A stretch of 64,000 nucleotides of DNA from Tetradesmus obliquus (Eukaryota > Chlorophyta > Chlorophyceae > Sphaeropleales > Scenedesmaceae), in assembly GCA_030272155.1 (NCBI GenBank), contig CP126198.1, positions 5,492,501-5,556,500 of the forward strand. Direction: 5' to 3'. Shown here piece by piece: positions 50,092-61,287 of this stretch. The notes under the pieces were generated by a model. It ran no database searches. It was not told where the DNA came from and saw nothing but the letters and a program-made list of their open reading frames with translations. The position numbers were made by a program, and so were the translations under genes. Every line of letters begins with the position of its first letter. Position 1 is the first letter of the stretch.

Positions 50092-51596
50092 GTCTCACCA
50101 TGGACAGGCCCATGCCCCTGTAGCTGAACATGGTGTTGGACAGCAGCTTGGAGGCGGCGCGCACGGTGATGCGCTTGCCGTTGTTCAGCTCGAACAGCCG
50201 GCACTGCAGCAGCAGCAGCAGCAGCACATGAGGTAAGGCAGAAACGGCGCAGACAAAAGCCACAGGCCAGCATGACAGGGTTGCAGCATGTGGCTGCATG
50301 ACAGGCTGGTTTTAACCATAGGCTGGTTCGCATAAAACAAACTCTACAATGCACTGGATGTTCAGCTGTGCGCACAAGCATCTGCGTTGGTGCATAAGCA
50401 CACCCGCGCTTGCTGAGCTGCTGCCGCTGCCTGCAGCACAGCCGCTGCTGCTGCTGCTGCTGCTGCTAACACTGCCATCTCAACGACATGTGAATCTAAA
50501 CAGTCCATCCCCTGCACCTGCTGCTGCGCTGCGAGGCTGGCTGCTGTTGCGCACCTGTCTGCCCAGGTATCACTGTCACTATCGCTGCCGCTCTATCCGT
50601 GCAACAAACAGCTCATGCGAACCCGTCAGCCCATCCCCCTGCCCCTGCTGCTGCATTGAAAGTCGGCTTGGTGCGCACCTGTGCGCCCAGGTTTTTCTAA
50701 CACTAGCATACATGTGTGCGTTAGCAGCCGGCTGCTGCTGCGCACCTGTGTGCCCAGGTTGCGCTGCCAGAACTGGCAGTCTGCTGCTCCTCCTGCCATT
50801 GTGCCCAGCAGATACTTGTTGATCTCGATCACCTTCTTCACCGTCTGTGAAGCTGCGATACATCACAAATTTTGCAGCAGAACAGCCGAAAGAACGAGAG
50901 TTGTCAGCAAGCTTGATGCACGGCAGCATGTGCCACATCAGCGTTGAGCAGGATGCGCAGACACATGATGCAGCAGAGCAGTGTTTTCGAGGAGGAGTGC
51001 CATACCCTGCTGATGAGCTCTGACTGCTATGAACTGTGGCAGAGCTGCTGCAACTGCCAGCGTGCGCTGCTGGCTCTGTAACGACGTTTGCACTGCACTG
51101 CACATTTATCAGAGGATGCATGCATGTGCACACAGCCGATCACGCACCAGGACAGCTACCACATGCTGTGTACTCTCGACCATGTACAGCTGCTGGTGTG
51201 CTTGCTGCTGCATGTTTGGCAACTGTCAATCTGCTACAGCATGCTCAGTTTACTCACAGATGTATGAGCCCATGGTTGCTCGTGAATCTACTGCTATGAT
51301 GACACCCCCTTGAAAGATGAAGCCGAGCGTGGTGGTTCCATGGCTAGGCTTCACCATTTCAACCACCTCCCTTTCAAAGGCATCGATCTGCAGCACGCAC
51401 GCAATACGCTTAGAATATGTTTTGATGCGAGGATCACGCCTTAAAGGGGCGAGCAACGTCGTGCACTCACGTCCTTCACTGCTGGAAGGGCAAACTGTGC
51501 TGCTGCTCCATCTGCTGCCAAGATGTTTCCCAGCGGCTCTGCCTCTGCCCGCGAGCTGTTATACCGGCCTTCCAGCACAGACGTATCCAGCAGCAT
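47479..51596 (-). CDS. PSMB5: 20S proteasome subunit beta type-5
   Basis: Chymotrypsin-like catalytic subunit of the 20S core. Seven exons in transcript order: 51596-51471, 51387-51258, 50852-50746, 50203-50099, 49424-49282, 48597-48506, 47597-47479. All phases agree; 273 aa, the family length. After a propeptide of about 57 aa, the mature enzyme begins at the Thr of [45 protein letters not shown] and [15 protein letters not shown] follow, then [53 protein letters not shown] and [20 protein letters not shown]. The active-site Thr and the conserved Lys are present. Intron 6 holds a LINE fragment. Five of six introns contain echoes or triplet tracts. Confidence 0.95.
47846..48252 (-). mobile_element. 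Non-LTR retrotransposon (LINE) 3'-end relic
   Basis: An uninterrupted frame of about 133 codons on the minus strand, inside proteasome intron 6 in the same orientation as the host gene. It shows the C-terminal zinc-finger region typical of LINE reverse-transcriptase polyproteins: CPRC, then ERHxxFEC-like [10 protein letters not shown], with [13 protein letters not shown] upstream. Neither a reverse-transcriptase core nor target-site duplications were seen, so this is a 5'-truncated copy. Confidence 0.7.
48305..48458 (-). repeat. Two donor-side echoes of proteasome exon 6
   Basis: Copies of the exon end ([10 protein letters not shown]) and GTGAG donor near 48410-48458 and 48305-48342. The second has drifted within the exon part. 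Confidence 0.85.
48599..48640. repeat. (CAG)13 tract at the proteasome exon 6 acceptor
   Basis: On the sense strand (CTG)n runs directly into CAG and exon 6 at 48597. A shorter tract of the same kind abuts exon 7 (47600-47632). Confidence 0.9.
48886..49198 (-). repeat. Four donor-side echoes of proteasome exon 5
   Basis: Copies of the exon end ([17 protein letters not shown]) near 49147-49198, 49062-49112, 48992-49032 and 48886-48942. Most have lost the exact GTGAG donor context or carry drift (for example YAYDVLDAG). Confidence 0.88.
49498..49565 (-). repeat. Acceptor-side echo of proteasome exon 5
   Basis: A CAG acceptor followed by [15 protein letters not shown], copying [15 protein letters not shown], about 135 bp upstream of the genuine exon. 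Confidence 0.88.
49866..50022 (-). repeat. Two donor-side echoes of proteasome exon 4 with flanking CTG tracts
   Basis: Copies of [10 protein letters not shown] plus GTGAG donor near 49978-50022 and 49866-49915, each bordered by a (CTG)n tract on the + strand like the one at 50050-50090 next to the genuine donor. Confidence 0.9.
50520..50698 (-). repeat. Two donor-side echoes of proteasome exon 3
   Basis: Short copies of the exon end (NLGTQ) with GTGCGCA donor near 50660-50698 and 50528-50568. Shared intron sequence follows. Confidence 0.75.
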
Positions 51597-53740
51597 GCTG
51601 CCCGGTTTTGTACTTAATCCTGTGCACAAGGGCGATGCAGGACTTGTAGCGAAAGCTGGGTTGGATCGATGAAGGAGACAGCCTGAACTCACGCGATCAA
51701 AGACAATATATTGACCGTTGCAGATGGGACTCAGCTGTAGAAGCGTATAGCTTGCTTGCAAGTAGGGCTCTCGTGGTGCCACCAGGGTGCAGAGAACACC
51801 TGTACCGCGTCTACCAGCCACGTAGACGAATTACAGTGGAAGCTGTTGCTTACATGCATATCTCCTGGATTTGTGGAACCGCAGTGCTGACCTGTCATGT
51901 GCAGTGCTGTACATGTACTGCTCAAAGCTGCAGCTGCAGAGTTGGTTGCAGGAGTTGCACCATTGTGACACCGTGCAGTCAGTCGTGCTTGCTACCACAT
52001 GGCTTTTGTCGAATGAAGATTTGTATAGTGGGACAGCTCACGAACACCATTAATTGACAGGGAAAAAGCTATCCTCGGTACCCACTGCATGCAGCGAGCA
52101 CTGGATCCGGAGATTTTCACATGGTGCAGCCAGAGCCTGTTCGTGTCACCCACTGCACAGCTGTTCCAGCGTAAATGGGCAGGTATTACCAGTGTAAACT
52201 CTGCAGTCTGTGTGTTGATGATGCTTTGGATCTTAAGATCTTCGCCAGCCTGATCACGCCTCATGAGGCTTGGCCTGCTGCTGTCTAGCTGCCAGCTGGT
52301 GGCCCGTGGTTGAACAGCCAAGAGTCGCCTTGCAACCCAAGTGCCACCAGGTGAAGACCCTCATCTCAAGCCGCACCACTTGTGCCTGTTACATCACAGT
52401 CAGAGATGCACCGTGCAAGAGCAGCCCTTGCAAGAGTATAACCAGTCTCCATCATGATCATGCAACTGCCATGTCCGTACGCATGTCAGCGGTATGCCCA
52501 GCCTGCACATGCATGCATGAGCCTCATGCACTGAGTGGTGTACAGACAAACCGGCAATATGTGCTGTACAACATGCTGGTACAGCGGATGACCATGCCGG
52601 TGCAACAGCAGTCTGCAATATTGGCTGCCGCCCCATTGCCAATACTAGCAGTCCCATGTCAGGGCACCCATAACCACCACAACCTTATGACTGGCCACGC
52701 CACAGCCCCACTAGCAGCCAGCTGGGCGGCATACAGCTTGTGGTACAGCCATGAGCACATGCAGGCTGAGGCACACCACCAGGATTTTCAACGCAGCACT
52801 GCAAACAACTGCAACTTGCCGTCATTATGCAGCTAGTTGTGGACATCTCAAAAACATATAGCGCAACGAATATGTGTCGTGTCACAGGGCCCCTGTGTAT
52901 CGGCTACAGCAGCTGCAGGATGGCAAAGGGTGCCTAGACACTTGTTCACCACCTCTACATTGCATCTTTGTGTGCACAAAAGCTGCTCTATCAAGCAGCT
53001 AACCCCTCCCCACCAGACGCAACATGAAAAGTCCTTTCAGAGGACTGTACTCATGCACACGCGTGCACCACAACTGCTGGCTGTGTACTGATGTCAGCAA
53101 CACTATGATACACAGCTAGCTATGAGCCAGGACCTGCCAAACAACAGTACACAGAGGTCTTGCACTTCACAACATCCCGGATGCTAGCTGTAACTTACAC
53201 AGCTGCTGCTGGTTGCCACTGCAGCTGTACATCACCACACTTATATGCACGGCTACTGCAGCCGCAACAATCACTGGCTGCAGCAGATAACTGGAATGTA
53301 CAAAGCTGCCGCCGACCACAGACCGCAGCCGGTGGCAGCAGCAAATGCGCAATGCCCTTACTACACAAAACAGATAGCAGTAGCAGATGCTATGTGATCT
53401 TCTTTCACAAACACCCTGACTGCACCCTGGATGCACAACCCGAACAGCTAGTTGTGCAGCTGCAAGCAGGCGCACAGTGCGCCAACCAGCACACTGCCAG
53501 GGCAGCATCGCTCCCACCTGGCACGGGACACATCGTAAGTTGTTTGGTTGACACCATCCTGTGCTACCAGCTAGCAGCAGCAGCAAATGCACCACATCTT
53601 CTTGAACCTGTCTGGACTTCCAACCAACTTCTTGCCTACTCAGCCTTCCTGCCAGAGCATTCTCACTGCGCAGCCCCGTCATCCCACCACTATAGTGCAA
53701 GCAAACACACTCTCAATAACAAGCAGATGCACTGTGCCGC
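51597..53740. other. Intergenic 2.1 kb
   Basis: Contains the proteasome promoter (immediately above 51596) and the 3' region of the next minus-strand gene. No supported exon, repeat array or RNA gene was seen in the rest. Confidence 0.45.
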
Positions 53741-55645
53741 CTAGCCGTACACTGCCAGGGCAGCATCGGGGATGCCCAGCTGGCGCGAGACCGCGAATGA
53801 GTCAGCGCACTCCTTGGGGCTTGGAGGGCTGGCCTTGACAGACTCTAGCGCCTCCTGCAGTGCAGCAGGCAGTACGGGGCAGAAAGTGTTACATCAAGCA
53901 ACGCACAGCAGATAGGGTATGCGAATATGTGTGTGTTTTGGGGCTTGGATAGCTCGCCTTGACAGACTCTGGCAGCACAGCCAGAAGTGCAGAGCAGGGC
54001 AGCAGTTAGCAGTGTATAGCAACGCACGGCAAATAGGGTGTGCACATATGCATGATTTGGGGCTTGGCGGGCTGGCCTTGACAGACTCCAGCGCCTCCTG
54101 CAGCGCAGCACAGCCAGACAGTGTGGAGCAGAGCAGCAGTAAGCAGTGTACAGCAACGCACGGCAAACAGGGTGTGCAAATATGTGTGTTTTTGGGCTTG
54201 GAGGGCTGGCCTTGACAGACTCTAGTGCCTCCTGCGGTGCAGAACACCCAGACGGTGTGGAGCAGAGCAGAGCAGCGGTTAGCAGTGTACAGCATTGCAG
54301 GGCAGATAGGGTGTGCAATTATGTGTGTTTTGGGGCTTGGCGGGCTGACTTCACGGACTCCAGTGCCTGCTGCAGCACAGCCAGACAGTGCTGGGCAGCA
54401 TTTAGCAGTGAACAGCAACACATGGCAGCTGATGTGTATATGTGTTGAGGGGTTCCGGGGCTGGCCTTCACGATTTCTGTGTTACAGGACGGGAAAACAG
54501 CCCCTTTTTGTGCCGTTCCTGCTGCATGCACATGACGCCTTGTGCACTCCGCCACCAGCAGCCGTGAACAGTTCTGCAGTTATGATGATATATTGGCATG
54601 CCGCTCTGGAAAGCACCTCCAAAGTTGGCTAGGGAGGCAGATTACAGGGCAGCATACAAATACAACATCAGGGCGGCATATGCATGCATAACCAAACACA
54701 GCGCGGCAGCACCACATAGCATACAACATTCAAGAGTGCCTTGTAGCCTGTGCATTGTACGCTGGCGAGTGGCACCAGCCAGCAAAACACAGATGCAATG
54801 CTGCAGAGTCAAACATAACGACAACCATCAACATGCGTTCATCTGAATCATGGCGTTGCGCACACTCCTGGAATGGCTCATACTCGGCGTACCGTACAGT
54901 ACCACATGAGTGCAACATGTGGCACAAGGTCAATGCAACAAACAATCATCAAGTCGTAACAATGCCCAGAGCTTGGAGCTCACAAAAGCACAAAGGCAGC
55001 AGGCTAATCACCTGAATCATGGTGTTGCGCAGGTCCAGGAAGGGGTCGTACTCCGGGTACTGTGGGCTAGTTGAGGCCAGGGCCATGGCGGAGCCATCAG
55101 CCAGCTCTGCGTCAGGCTGCGCGCCGCTGCAGCCAATAATGCCCCGCAGCAGGGCCTTGTAGGTGCCGCGGGCGCCTGCAGGGATGAGGAGCAGCAGCAG
55201 CAGCAGCAGCAGCAGCATGCTTGGTGAGCGATTTGAAACATTGACCGACAGGCCCTGTGAGCAGCGACGCGAACGATGCCAAACAAAACAAGAGACTACA
55301 CAAGTGCACAGCATCCTGTGCAAGAGCAGCAGCAGCGTATGACGTACCTGAACAGCATATGCCAGTGAACACCCGCGTACTGGGCTGTACTACAGTAGTA
55401 CCGCTGCCGATGATGATGATTCACATGGTTCCGCACCCACCTGTGTCACCACTGCTGACTTTCTTCAGCAGCGCAGACTCTGCTGAGCGGAACTGGGCCA
55501 TGGCAGACACCTGTTGGTCGGGAGTGGCAGCACCCTGCAGGCGCAGCAGCTTCCTTGGCAGAGGTGCTGCTGCTGTCACAGGGCTAGCAAGCAGTTCAAC
55601 CGCACACAGCAACGCTGCCAGCCACACCGCTGCCTTCGAAGACAT
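53741..55645 (-). CDS. Small secreted or lumenal protein of unknown function
   Basis: Three exons in transcript order: 55645-55441, 55175-55012, 53854-53741. Phases agree; 160 aa. The N-terminus MSSKAAVWLAALLCAVELLA is a clear signal peptide with a likely cleavage near PVTA-AP. The mature part is Ala/Gln/Ser-rich without cysteine pairs or a recognised domain; notable stretches are QFRSAESALLKKVSSGD, YPEYDPFLDLRNTMIQ and a C-terminus of IPDAALAVYG. I do not recognise a family. Support for it being a gene comes from phase-consistent GT-AG exons and from the echo copies that flank exons 2 and 3, as in the neighbouring genes. An ATG nine bases upstream (55654) could also start it. Confidence 0.65.
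53925..54485 (-). repeat. Five acceptor-side echoes of exon 3 of the unknown secreted protein
   Basis: Copies of EALESVKASPPSPK plus a CTGCAG-like acceptor near 53945, 54065, 54197, 54337 and 54460, about 120-140 bp apart, with the outermost most degraded. The shared intron segment TATGTGTGTTTTGGGGCTTG recurs with them. Confidence 0.92.
54843..54906 (-). repeat. Donor-side echo of exon 2 of the unknown secreted protein
   Basis: A drifted copy of the exon end (genuine EYDPFLDLRNTMIQ; copy EYEPFQECAQRHDS by frame) about 165 bp downstream. The GT of the donor is lost. Confidence 0.7.
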
Positions 55646-56235
55646 TGTATGCATGGGTTTCGGTTGTTTGGTTGAGGATGGGTCGGTACGAAACAACAGG
55701 CAAGGGATGCGAGATGGCTGATTGTCGAGCAGGCCTCGATGTCGTGAGTTCGCTTGTGATAAGGCAAGATGACAAGCAATACTTGAGCAAAGATGATAGA
55801 TGCAGATACACAGAGCCGGGAGAGCTTATATCTCCTGGAGGATGGTCGAAACTGTGCCAGTTGTCAGCTGCGTCACAAACCTTGGTCCGACACAAACCTG
55901 ATGCCAAGCTGCTGGCCACCGCCGTTGACGTAAACAGCTTCGGCGATGTGATGATCAAGACCGAGGGAAAACGCCGCTGTCATCGCTGCTACGAGCATCA
56001 GACCTGCCTGCCGCGCCGTGGCCGGGCCTAAAGCTGCATCACATGTGCAGTATATGTGGGAGCCAGTGGTAGCGCGCAAAAAGTGCCGAGCATGGAGGTG
56101 ATGGCGGTGTTTAAAGCTCCATGGTGATCTACTTGTGGTTATAGATTGATGCATTGACCATGCTTCAGCTACCTTGCTGAGTTGCAGCTGCCTGCAAAGC
56201 AGCCTGGATGGCTGCACACTGTGGGAAGGCAGAAT

Positions 56236-56330
56236 TCCTACAACTTGCTTACAACCGGCTTACAACCACATGTTGTAAGCCAAGTTGTAAGCACGAGTTG
56301 TAAGGACTTACAACATATTGTAAAGTACTT
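56236..56330. repeat. TTACAAC / GTTGTAA inverted cluster
   Basis: Several CTTACAAC units followed by several GTTGTAAG units in inverted orientation within 95 bp, able to form hairpins. TGTAA is the usual algal poly(A) signal, present here on both strands. Confidence 0.8.
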
Positions 56331-56414
56331 TACTAGTACTGCACCTGCTTGCCTCATAACATGCTCAAACTGGGCTGTGTGACGCTCCTGACAACAGAAA
56401 AAACATGTTTAATA

Positions 56415-56434
56415 TACGTAGTTATAACTACGTA
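56415..56434. other. 20-bp perfect palindrome
   Basis: TACGTAGTTATAACTACGTA reads identically on both strands. It could be a dimeric protein-binding site or cruciform; no function is assigned. Confidence 0.9.
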
Positions 56435-57048
56435 ATTATGTTTTTGTTCAGCGAGCTGGACCGCTGCACAATCTGGCCATGCCTGACCAGCACCTGCTGC
56501 TGCTGCTGCTGCTGCCAGTTGATGCACTGGCGCACAAATAACTATTTCGAACATATACTGTTCAACACCAGTCTGATAGTGTTGTTCAGAATTAAAACTA
56601 AGCATGCGTGGATGAGCGGCCCGGTGGGGGCCCCCACTACAGGGGGCCATGGCACACTAGGGCTACAGGCCACTATGTCGCAGTAAGGGTCACTAACTGG
56701 CAATATGTGGCACTGTGTGGCACTAACTGCACTATGCAGCACTATATCGGTATCATGCTGCCGCTGCAGGTACCCAGCTGGGTAGGTGCAGATACACCAC
56801 ACGCCATGTGAACCCCCGGGTTCGAAGGGGAGACCTGTCGTGTCATGTCAGTCATTTGTTATACTTCTGAATGATCTGGCAGCGATCATAGCTTCTATGA
56901 TGGTTCAATGCCGTCGTTGCTCTTTACATACGGATTATAATCAGCTTGTTTGGTGCTACGTACGTGGGCGAGACACATCAGTATTGCTGCCTCGCCGAAG
57001 GCATTTCTCCGTCAGCGTCTCTTTATCACTCTTGGCGAAGCGACAAAC

Positions 57049-58286
57049 ATGGGTTTGTTGATCGATCAACGCAGTATGTTGGGCAGATCAAGCAGCAGCA
57101 CGTTACGCAGCAACTGCACGCTGTTTCACAGGCACCAAGCGAGGCGCCTGCACTACGCTGCAGCGGATCAGCTTACAATTGGTGCTGGTGCCTTTCAGAT
57201 GCCCATGTATGTCAGATCTGGGCTGATCTGGCACAGCACCACGTGCTGCTGAAGCTGCAGTAGCAGCAGTGCTGATCCGGCACAGCAGCACCACCTGCTG
57301 CTGCAGCAACAGCATCCTGCAGGATGCAGCTGCAGGAGTCAACAGCAGTGCTTTGCAGAATCAGGTGGGTTGCCGTGGTCATGCACATTTCAGTACTTTC
57401 AAAACATTCTAGTGGCGGTGTGGGATAGATGTGCTTGTCTGTGATCTGCAGTGGCAGCCGCATGACACCTCCTGCTCACACACGTGTAAAAGGACGAATT
57501 CATATGGCTCCAGGATGCCAAAGGACCGTGGTAGGTGCATAGCTGCCGCACCTTCAAGCAATGCTGGACCAGAAGACGCCTGCCCAAGTCTCCTGGTGCA
57601 CGTGTTGCAGGCATTGCCTTGCAACTGTTGCCTGGCTGCGACCGTGTCTGCTGCGCCTTGTCCGCAGATGAGATTGATGACGCTGCTCTAGCTGTTACCA
57701 AGGATGCCTTATACTTCCTGCACGAGAACGGCTGCATCAGCTTTGGTGTGCTGCCAGGTGGGTGATTAGCAACTGGCAGTGTACTACCTGCTGTGTCAGC
57801 TGTGCAGGCATGTGCCACGACTTGCTCAGCAGCATGTGGCGCAACCACAGCTCAGTAGACCCAAATTCAACACGCAGCTGTTGCCCTTCGTGAGAAACTG
57901 CAGCGACACTTTTTGCTGCCCTGTTGCACTACAACATGTAAAGTGACGAAGTTATACTGCGAGCATGAGTGTGCCAAACATGTTGCTGCCGTTGCTGTCT
58001 CATTTCCTGGCTTGGTCAGGCTGCAGGTGCCATGTTTTGTTGAAGCAAGTGTAGCAAGAGCAGCAGCAGGCCCGGCAAAGGAGGTTGCTTCTTGTGTTCT
58101 TAGCACACGAATGCAGCATGTGCCACATGCAGGCAGCCTGCAGGTGCAAGCTGGCATGAGGGATATGAGGAAGATCAGGCCAGCGAAGGGTCCAAGGCAT
58201 CCGGCAAAGAACACCAGAGCGGTGGCAGTGGCAGCAGCAGTGACGAGAGCAAAGGCAAGAGCAGCAATGAGCCGAAGTCAGACTAG
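57049..58286 (+). CDS. Tentative SWIRM-like small protein
   Basis: A possible start at 57049 opens a Ser/Arg-rich leader (MGLLIDQRSMLGRSSSSTLR). Plausible exons are 57049-57206, about 57320-57363, 57452-57530, a piece ending 57757 (from 57668 or earlier; the frame is open back to about 57500), and 58144-58286. The last two join in phase. The most informative stretch is ALYFLHENGCISFGVLPG, which resembles the C-terminal helix and 'HGxINFGV' end of SWIRM domains in chromatin proteins such as LSD1-type demethylases. The tail SGGSGSSSDESKGKSSNEPK is acidic and hydrophilic. The exon set between 57207 and 57668 is not settled, and no catalytic domain is present. It may be a short SWIRM protein or a gene remnant. 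Confidence 0.4.
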
Positions 58287-59500
58287 GCACAATCGTGGAG
58301 TGTGTGGTGTTGAGGCGGCCTGTGCGGCGTGATCAGCATTGTTGTTGATGTTTACGCACAAATTGTCACACCTTGTTGTTGTGCAGCAGTTGTGCTTGTG
58401 TGTTTTTGCACAAGTTGCACAGCAGATGAAAGTCACTTCTATAAAGCGTTTGATTGCATACGCCTTGTACAGAGTTGCGCAGTGTTTATCGGTATGTGTG
58501 GTGGCACTTGCACTTGCACGCACCAATTTATCATCATCATCATCATGTTACTCATCAAGCCATAGCATCAACGCACCAATTTATGTTAAGTGCATGGCGT
58601 ATGCATGCGCATATGCTCTGCGTGGCTCATGCTGTCTGGCATGTGGCCATGTGTTACCTGCTGTCAGTGGACCACATGACTGGTTGAGCATGTGGAATGC
58701 GATACTATTCAGTGGCACAGCACATCACATTTACAAAATTTGTAACACTGTACCATGCTTACAACTTGCTTACAACTGATGTTTACAACATGCTTACAAG
58801 TCCCACTTGATTACAACCTGCTTACAACTTTCAGTCTACAACCCGCTTACAACCGGCTTACAACCGGCTTACAACAACGCTTGTGGTTGTAAGCGAGTTG
58901 TAAAAATCTGTACTGGTGGCAGTGGCAGCTGTAGCTTGCACAACTGCACACAGGTGAAGGCACATGGTTCACTCACCATGCACTGAGCGAGAGTGATACC
59001 ATTTCACACTTTGACTATGTTCATGTTCACTTCCTACTGTAAGCAGGAGGGCATAGCAACAAGCCAACTGCAGCCACTGACAACACATCTGTGCACTAGG
59101 TACTTGGCGTAATGCTGCGCTGATGGCTGCTTTCGCCATTAAACTTCATCGTCATTTTGATGAATAACACATCATTTTACGCGGCGGTCGGTGTCCTGGC
59201 AGCAGCACTGCCAGAGGCAGGCAGGCATGTGCCAACAGCAGTACTGTACAGCCCACCAGTGGTGGTACCATGAAGCATCAGAGGCAGAAAACGCAAACAC
59301 ACATAGTAATTTACGCGTATAATGGGAGGCAGTCGGTCCGTTAATCCTGCTGCAGCCGTTCCTATGGGAAGCTTCGGGCTACAGTGAACAGTGGACACCT
59401 CACCTGCAACAGTGTTCTGCACACCCTGTTTTCTTGGCCTGCAGACTTCACCTGTGATCGCCCTCATTGCCTTCCATTGTTGGCTGATGTGAATTTAAAC
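58287..59500. other. Intergenic 1.2 kb upstream of ER HSP70
   Basis: Holds the TTACAAC cluster at 58750-58905 and the HSP70 promoter. An ATCATCATCATC run lies at 58530-58545. No exon supported. Confidence 0.45.
58750..58905. repeat. Second TTACAAC cluster
   Basis: About nine CTTACAAC-type units (several as CTTACAACCGG 11-mers), followed by inverted GTTGTAAGC and GTTGTAAAA units. Same motif and same inverted design as at 56236-56330, on the other side of the SWIRM-like gene. Confidence 0.85.
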
Positions 59501-61247
59501 ATGACGAGGCTAAAAGGCACCGCGTCCTGCTGCTTGGTTGCACTCCTGGCGTGCCAGCTGATGCTGGCCGCCCAGGGATCGCTCATGGCAATCGATCTTG
59601 GCAGTGAATATCTGAAGGTGTGTTTAGTCAAACCTGGACGCACGCCCATCAGCATAGTGGTGAATGAGATGTCCAGGCGCAAGAGCCCCGCGCTCGTGGG
59701 CATAGTGGAGGAGGAGCGTGTCCTGGGAGAAGAGGCATCTTCTTTAGGAATTCGTTACCCCAACCTGATTTTCAGCCAGCTGCGTAACCTGCTGGGACGC
59801 TCAGCAGGGGACGCAGAGGTGCAACGACTTGTGCAGCAGAACCTTCTGCCCTACACAGTGGTGGACCACCCAGAGCGAGGCACAGCAGCGCTGCAGGTCA
59901 ATGAGACCACTTCCTATCTGGTGGAAGAGCTAGTGGTGAGTGGAACAAAGGCAGAGAGCGTTTGGTGCAGCAGCAGGCAGTACACAGCAGCAGTTGCCAA
60001 CAGTGCTGGCGGTTGCAGTGGCTGCTGCGCACATGTTCGGTCATGTGTGTGCCCAGCAATCACCAAGCATGGTGTATCTGGATTTCAAAAGGGAAAGTAT
60101 GTCTGTTACAGCCTAGCAGCAGCCAAGAACAGCATGCAGCAAATGCCAGGCAAATGGGACACACTGCATCGCTGCAGCAACCCAACCCAACGGTCCTGCA
60201 CATGCCTTCAGCTGGCATGCTGCTAGTGACCACCCTATTACGGCTGCTGTGTTGGTGATAGCATCTATTGTCTGGCAATCAGCGGCATCAAGCTGTCCTT
60301 GCAAGCAGCTGCCAGCGCTTGCAGGACAGCAAGGTGCTCCTGCAGCAAACCCTGTCCCAGCAACCCTGCTGCATGCCTGCCTTGCTTCCAGCCTCACACT
60401 CAACTAATCTATCTTGTCGCATGCAAATAGGGGGTGCAGTCAGCACACTTTACGGCCATTACCATGGGGAACCGTTCGTTCCCTTTGCCGCCTTTCAAAT
60501 CATCATGCCCAAACATTTGCAACTGCACTGCTGCCTTTCCTGCAGGCTGGCACCTTCCAGTACGCCAAGCAGATCACAGATGCGCAGGCCGGGGAGTCAG
60601 TTGTGGACACAGTGGTTGTAGTGCCTGTGTATATCATGCACTAAACATTGCAACTGCACTGCTGCTTGTCCTGCAGGCTGGCATCTTCCAGTATGCCAAG
60701 CAGATCACAGATGCGCAGGCTGGCAAGTCAGTTGTGGACACAGTGGTGGTGGTGCCTTTGTATACCACGCCCAAACATTTGCAACCGCAATGCTGCCCTT
60801 TCTGCAGGCTGGCATCTTCCAGTACGCCAAGCAGATCACAGATGCGCAGGCCGGCGAATCAGTTGTGGACACAGTGGTTGTAGTGCCCGCCTGGTTTGGC
60901 GTGGCGCAGCGCCAGGCAGTGATTGATGCAGCAAGCCTTGCAGGACTCAACGTGCTGGGGCTGGTCAACGGCCACGCAGCAGCAGCGCTGCAGTTTGGAA
61001 TCGAGCGGGACTTCGCTAAAAAGGAGCAGACGGTGAGAGCATGCTGATGTGCATGTGTGATACTGGTTAGCTTGTGGGGTGGCAGCAGGCCAGCCACAGC
61101 TGCAGCATACAGCTGGCCAGCAGCAGCGTACAGCTGCAGCGGCCTAGCTGTGATGCAACAACGTGCTGCGCAGCTGCATGTGCCCAGCACACAGTCAAAG
61201 CCATCTCAGCATTGCGCTGGCTGGATCCGCGTATTTGACACATAGAC

Positions 61248-61287
<40 letters not shown>

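Larger units (their letters stand above)
55646..57048. other. Divergent intergenic region, 1.4 kb, with TTACAAC cluster and palindrome
   Basis: Lies between divergent starts of the unknown secreted protein and the SWIRM-like gene. Holds the inverted TTACAAC/GTTGTAA cluster at 56236-56330 and a 20-bp palindrome at 56415-56434, listed separately. No exon supported. Confidence 0.45.

Noticed and set aside
56810..56840. tRNA-like GGGTTCGAAGGGG segment
   Set aside because: No acceptor stem, D-arm or anticodon arm can be folded around it.
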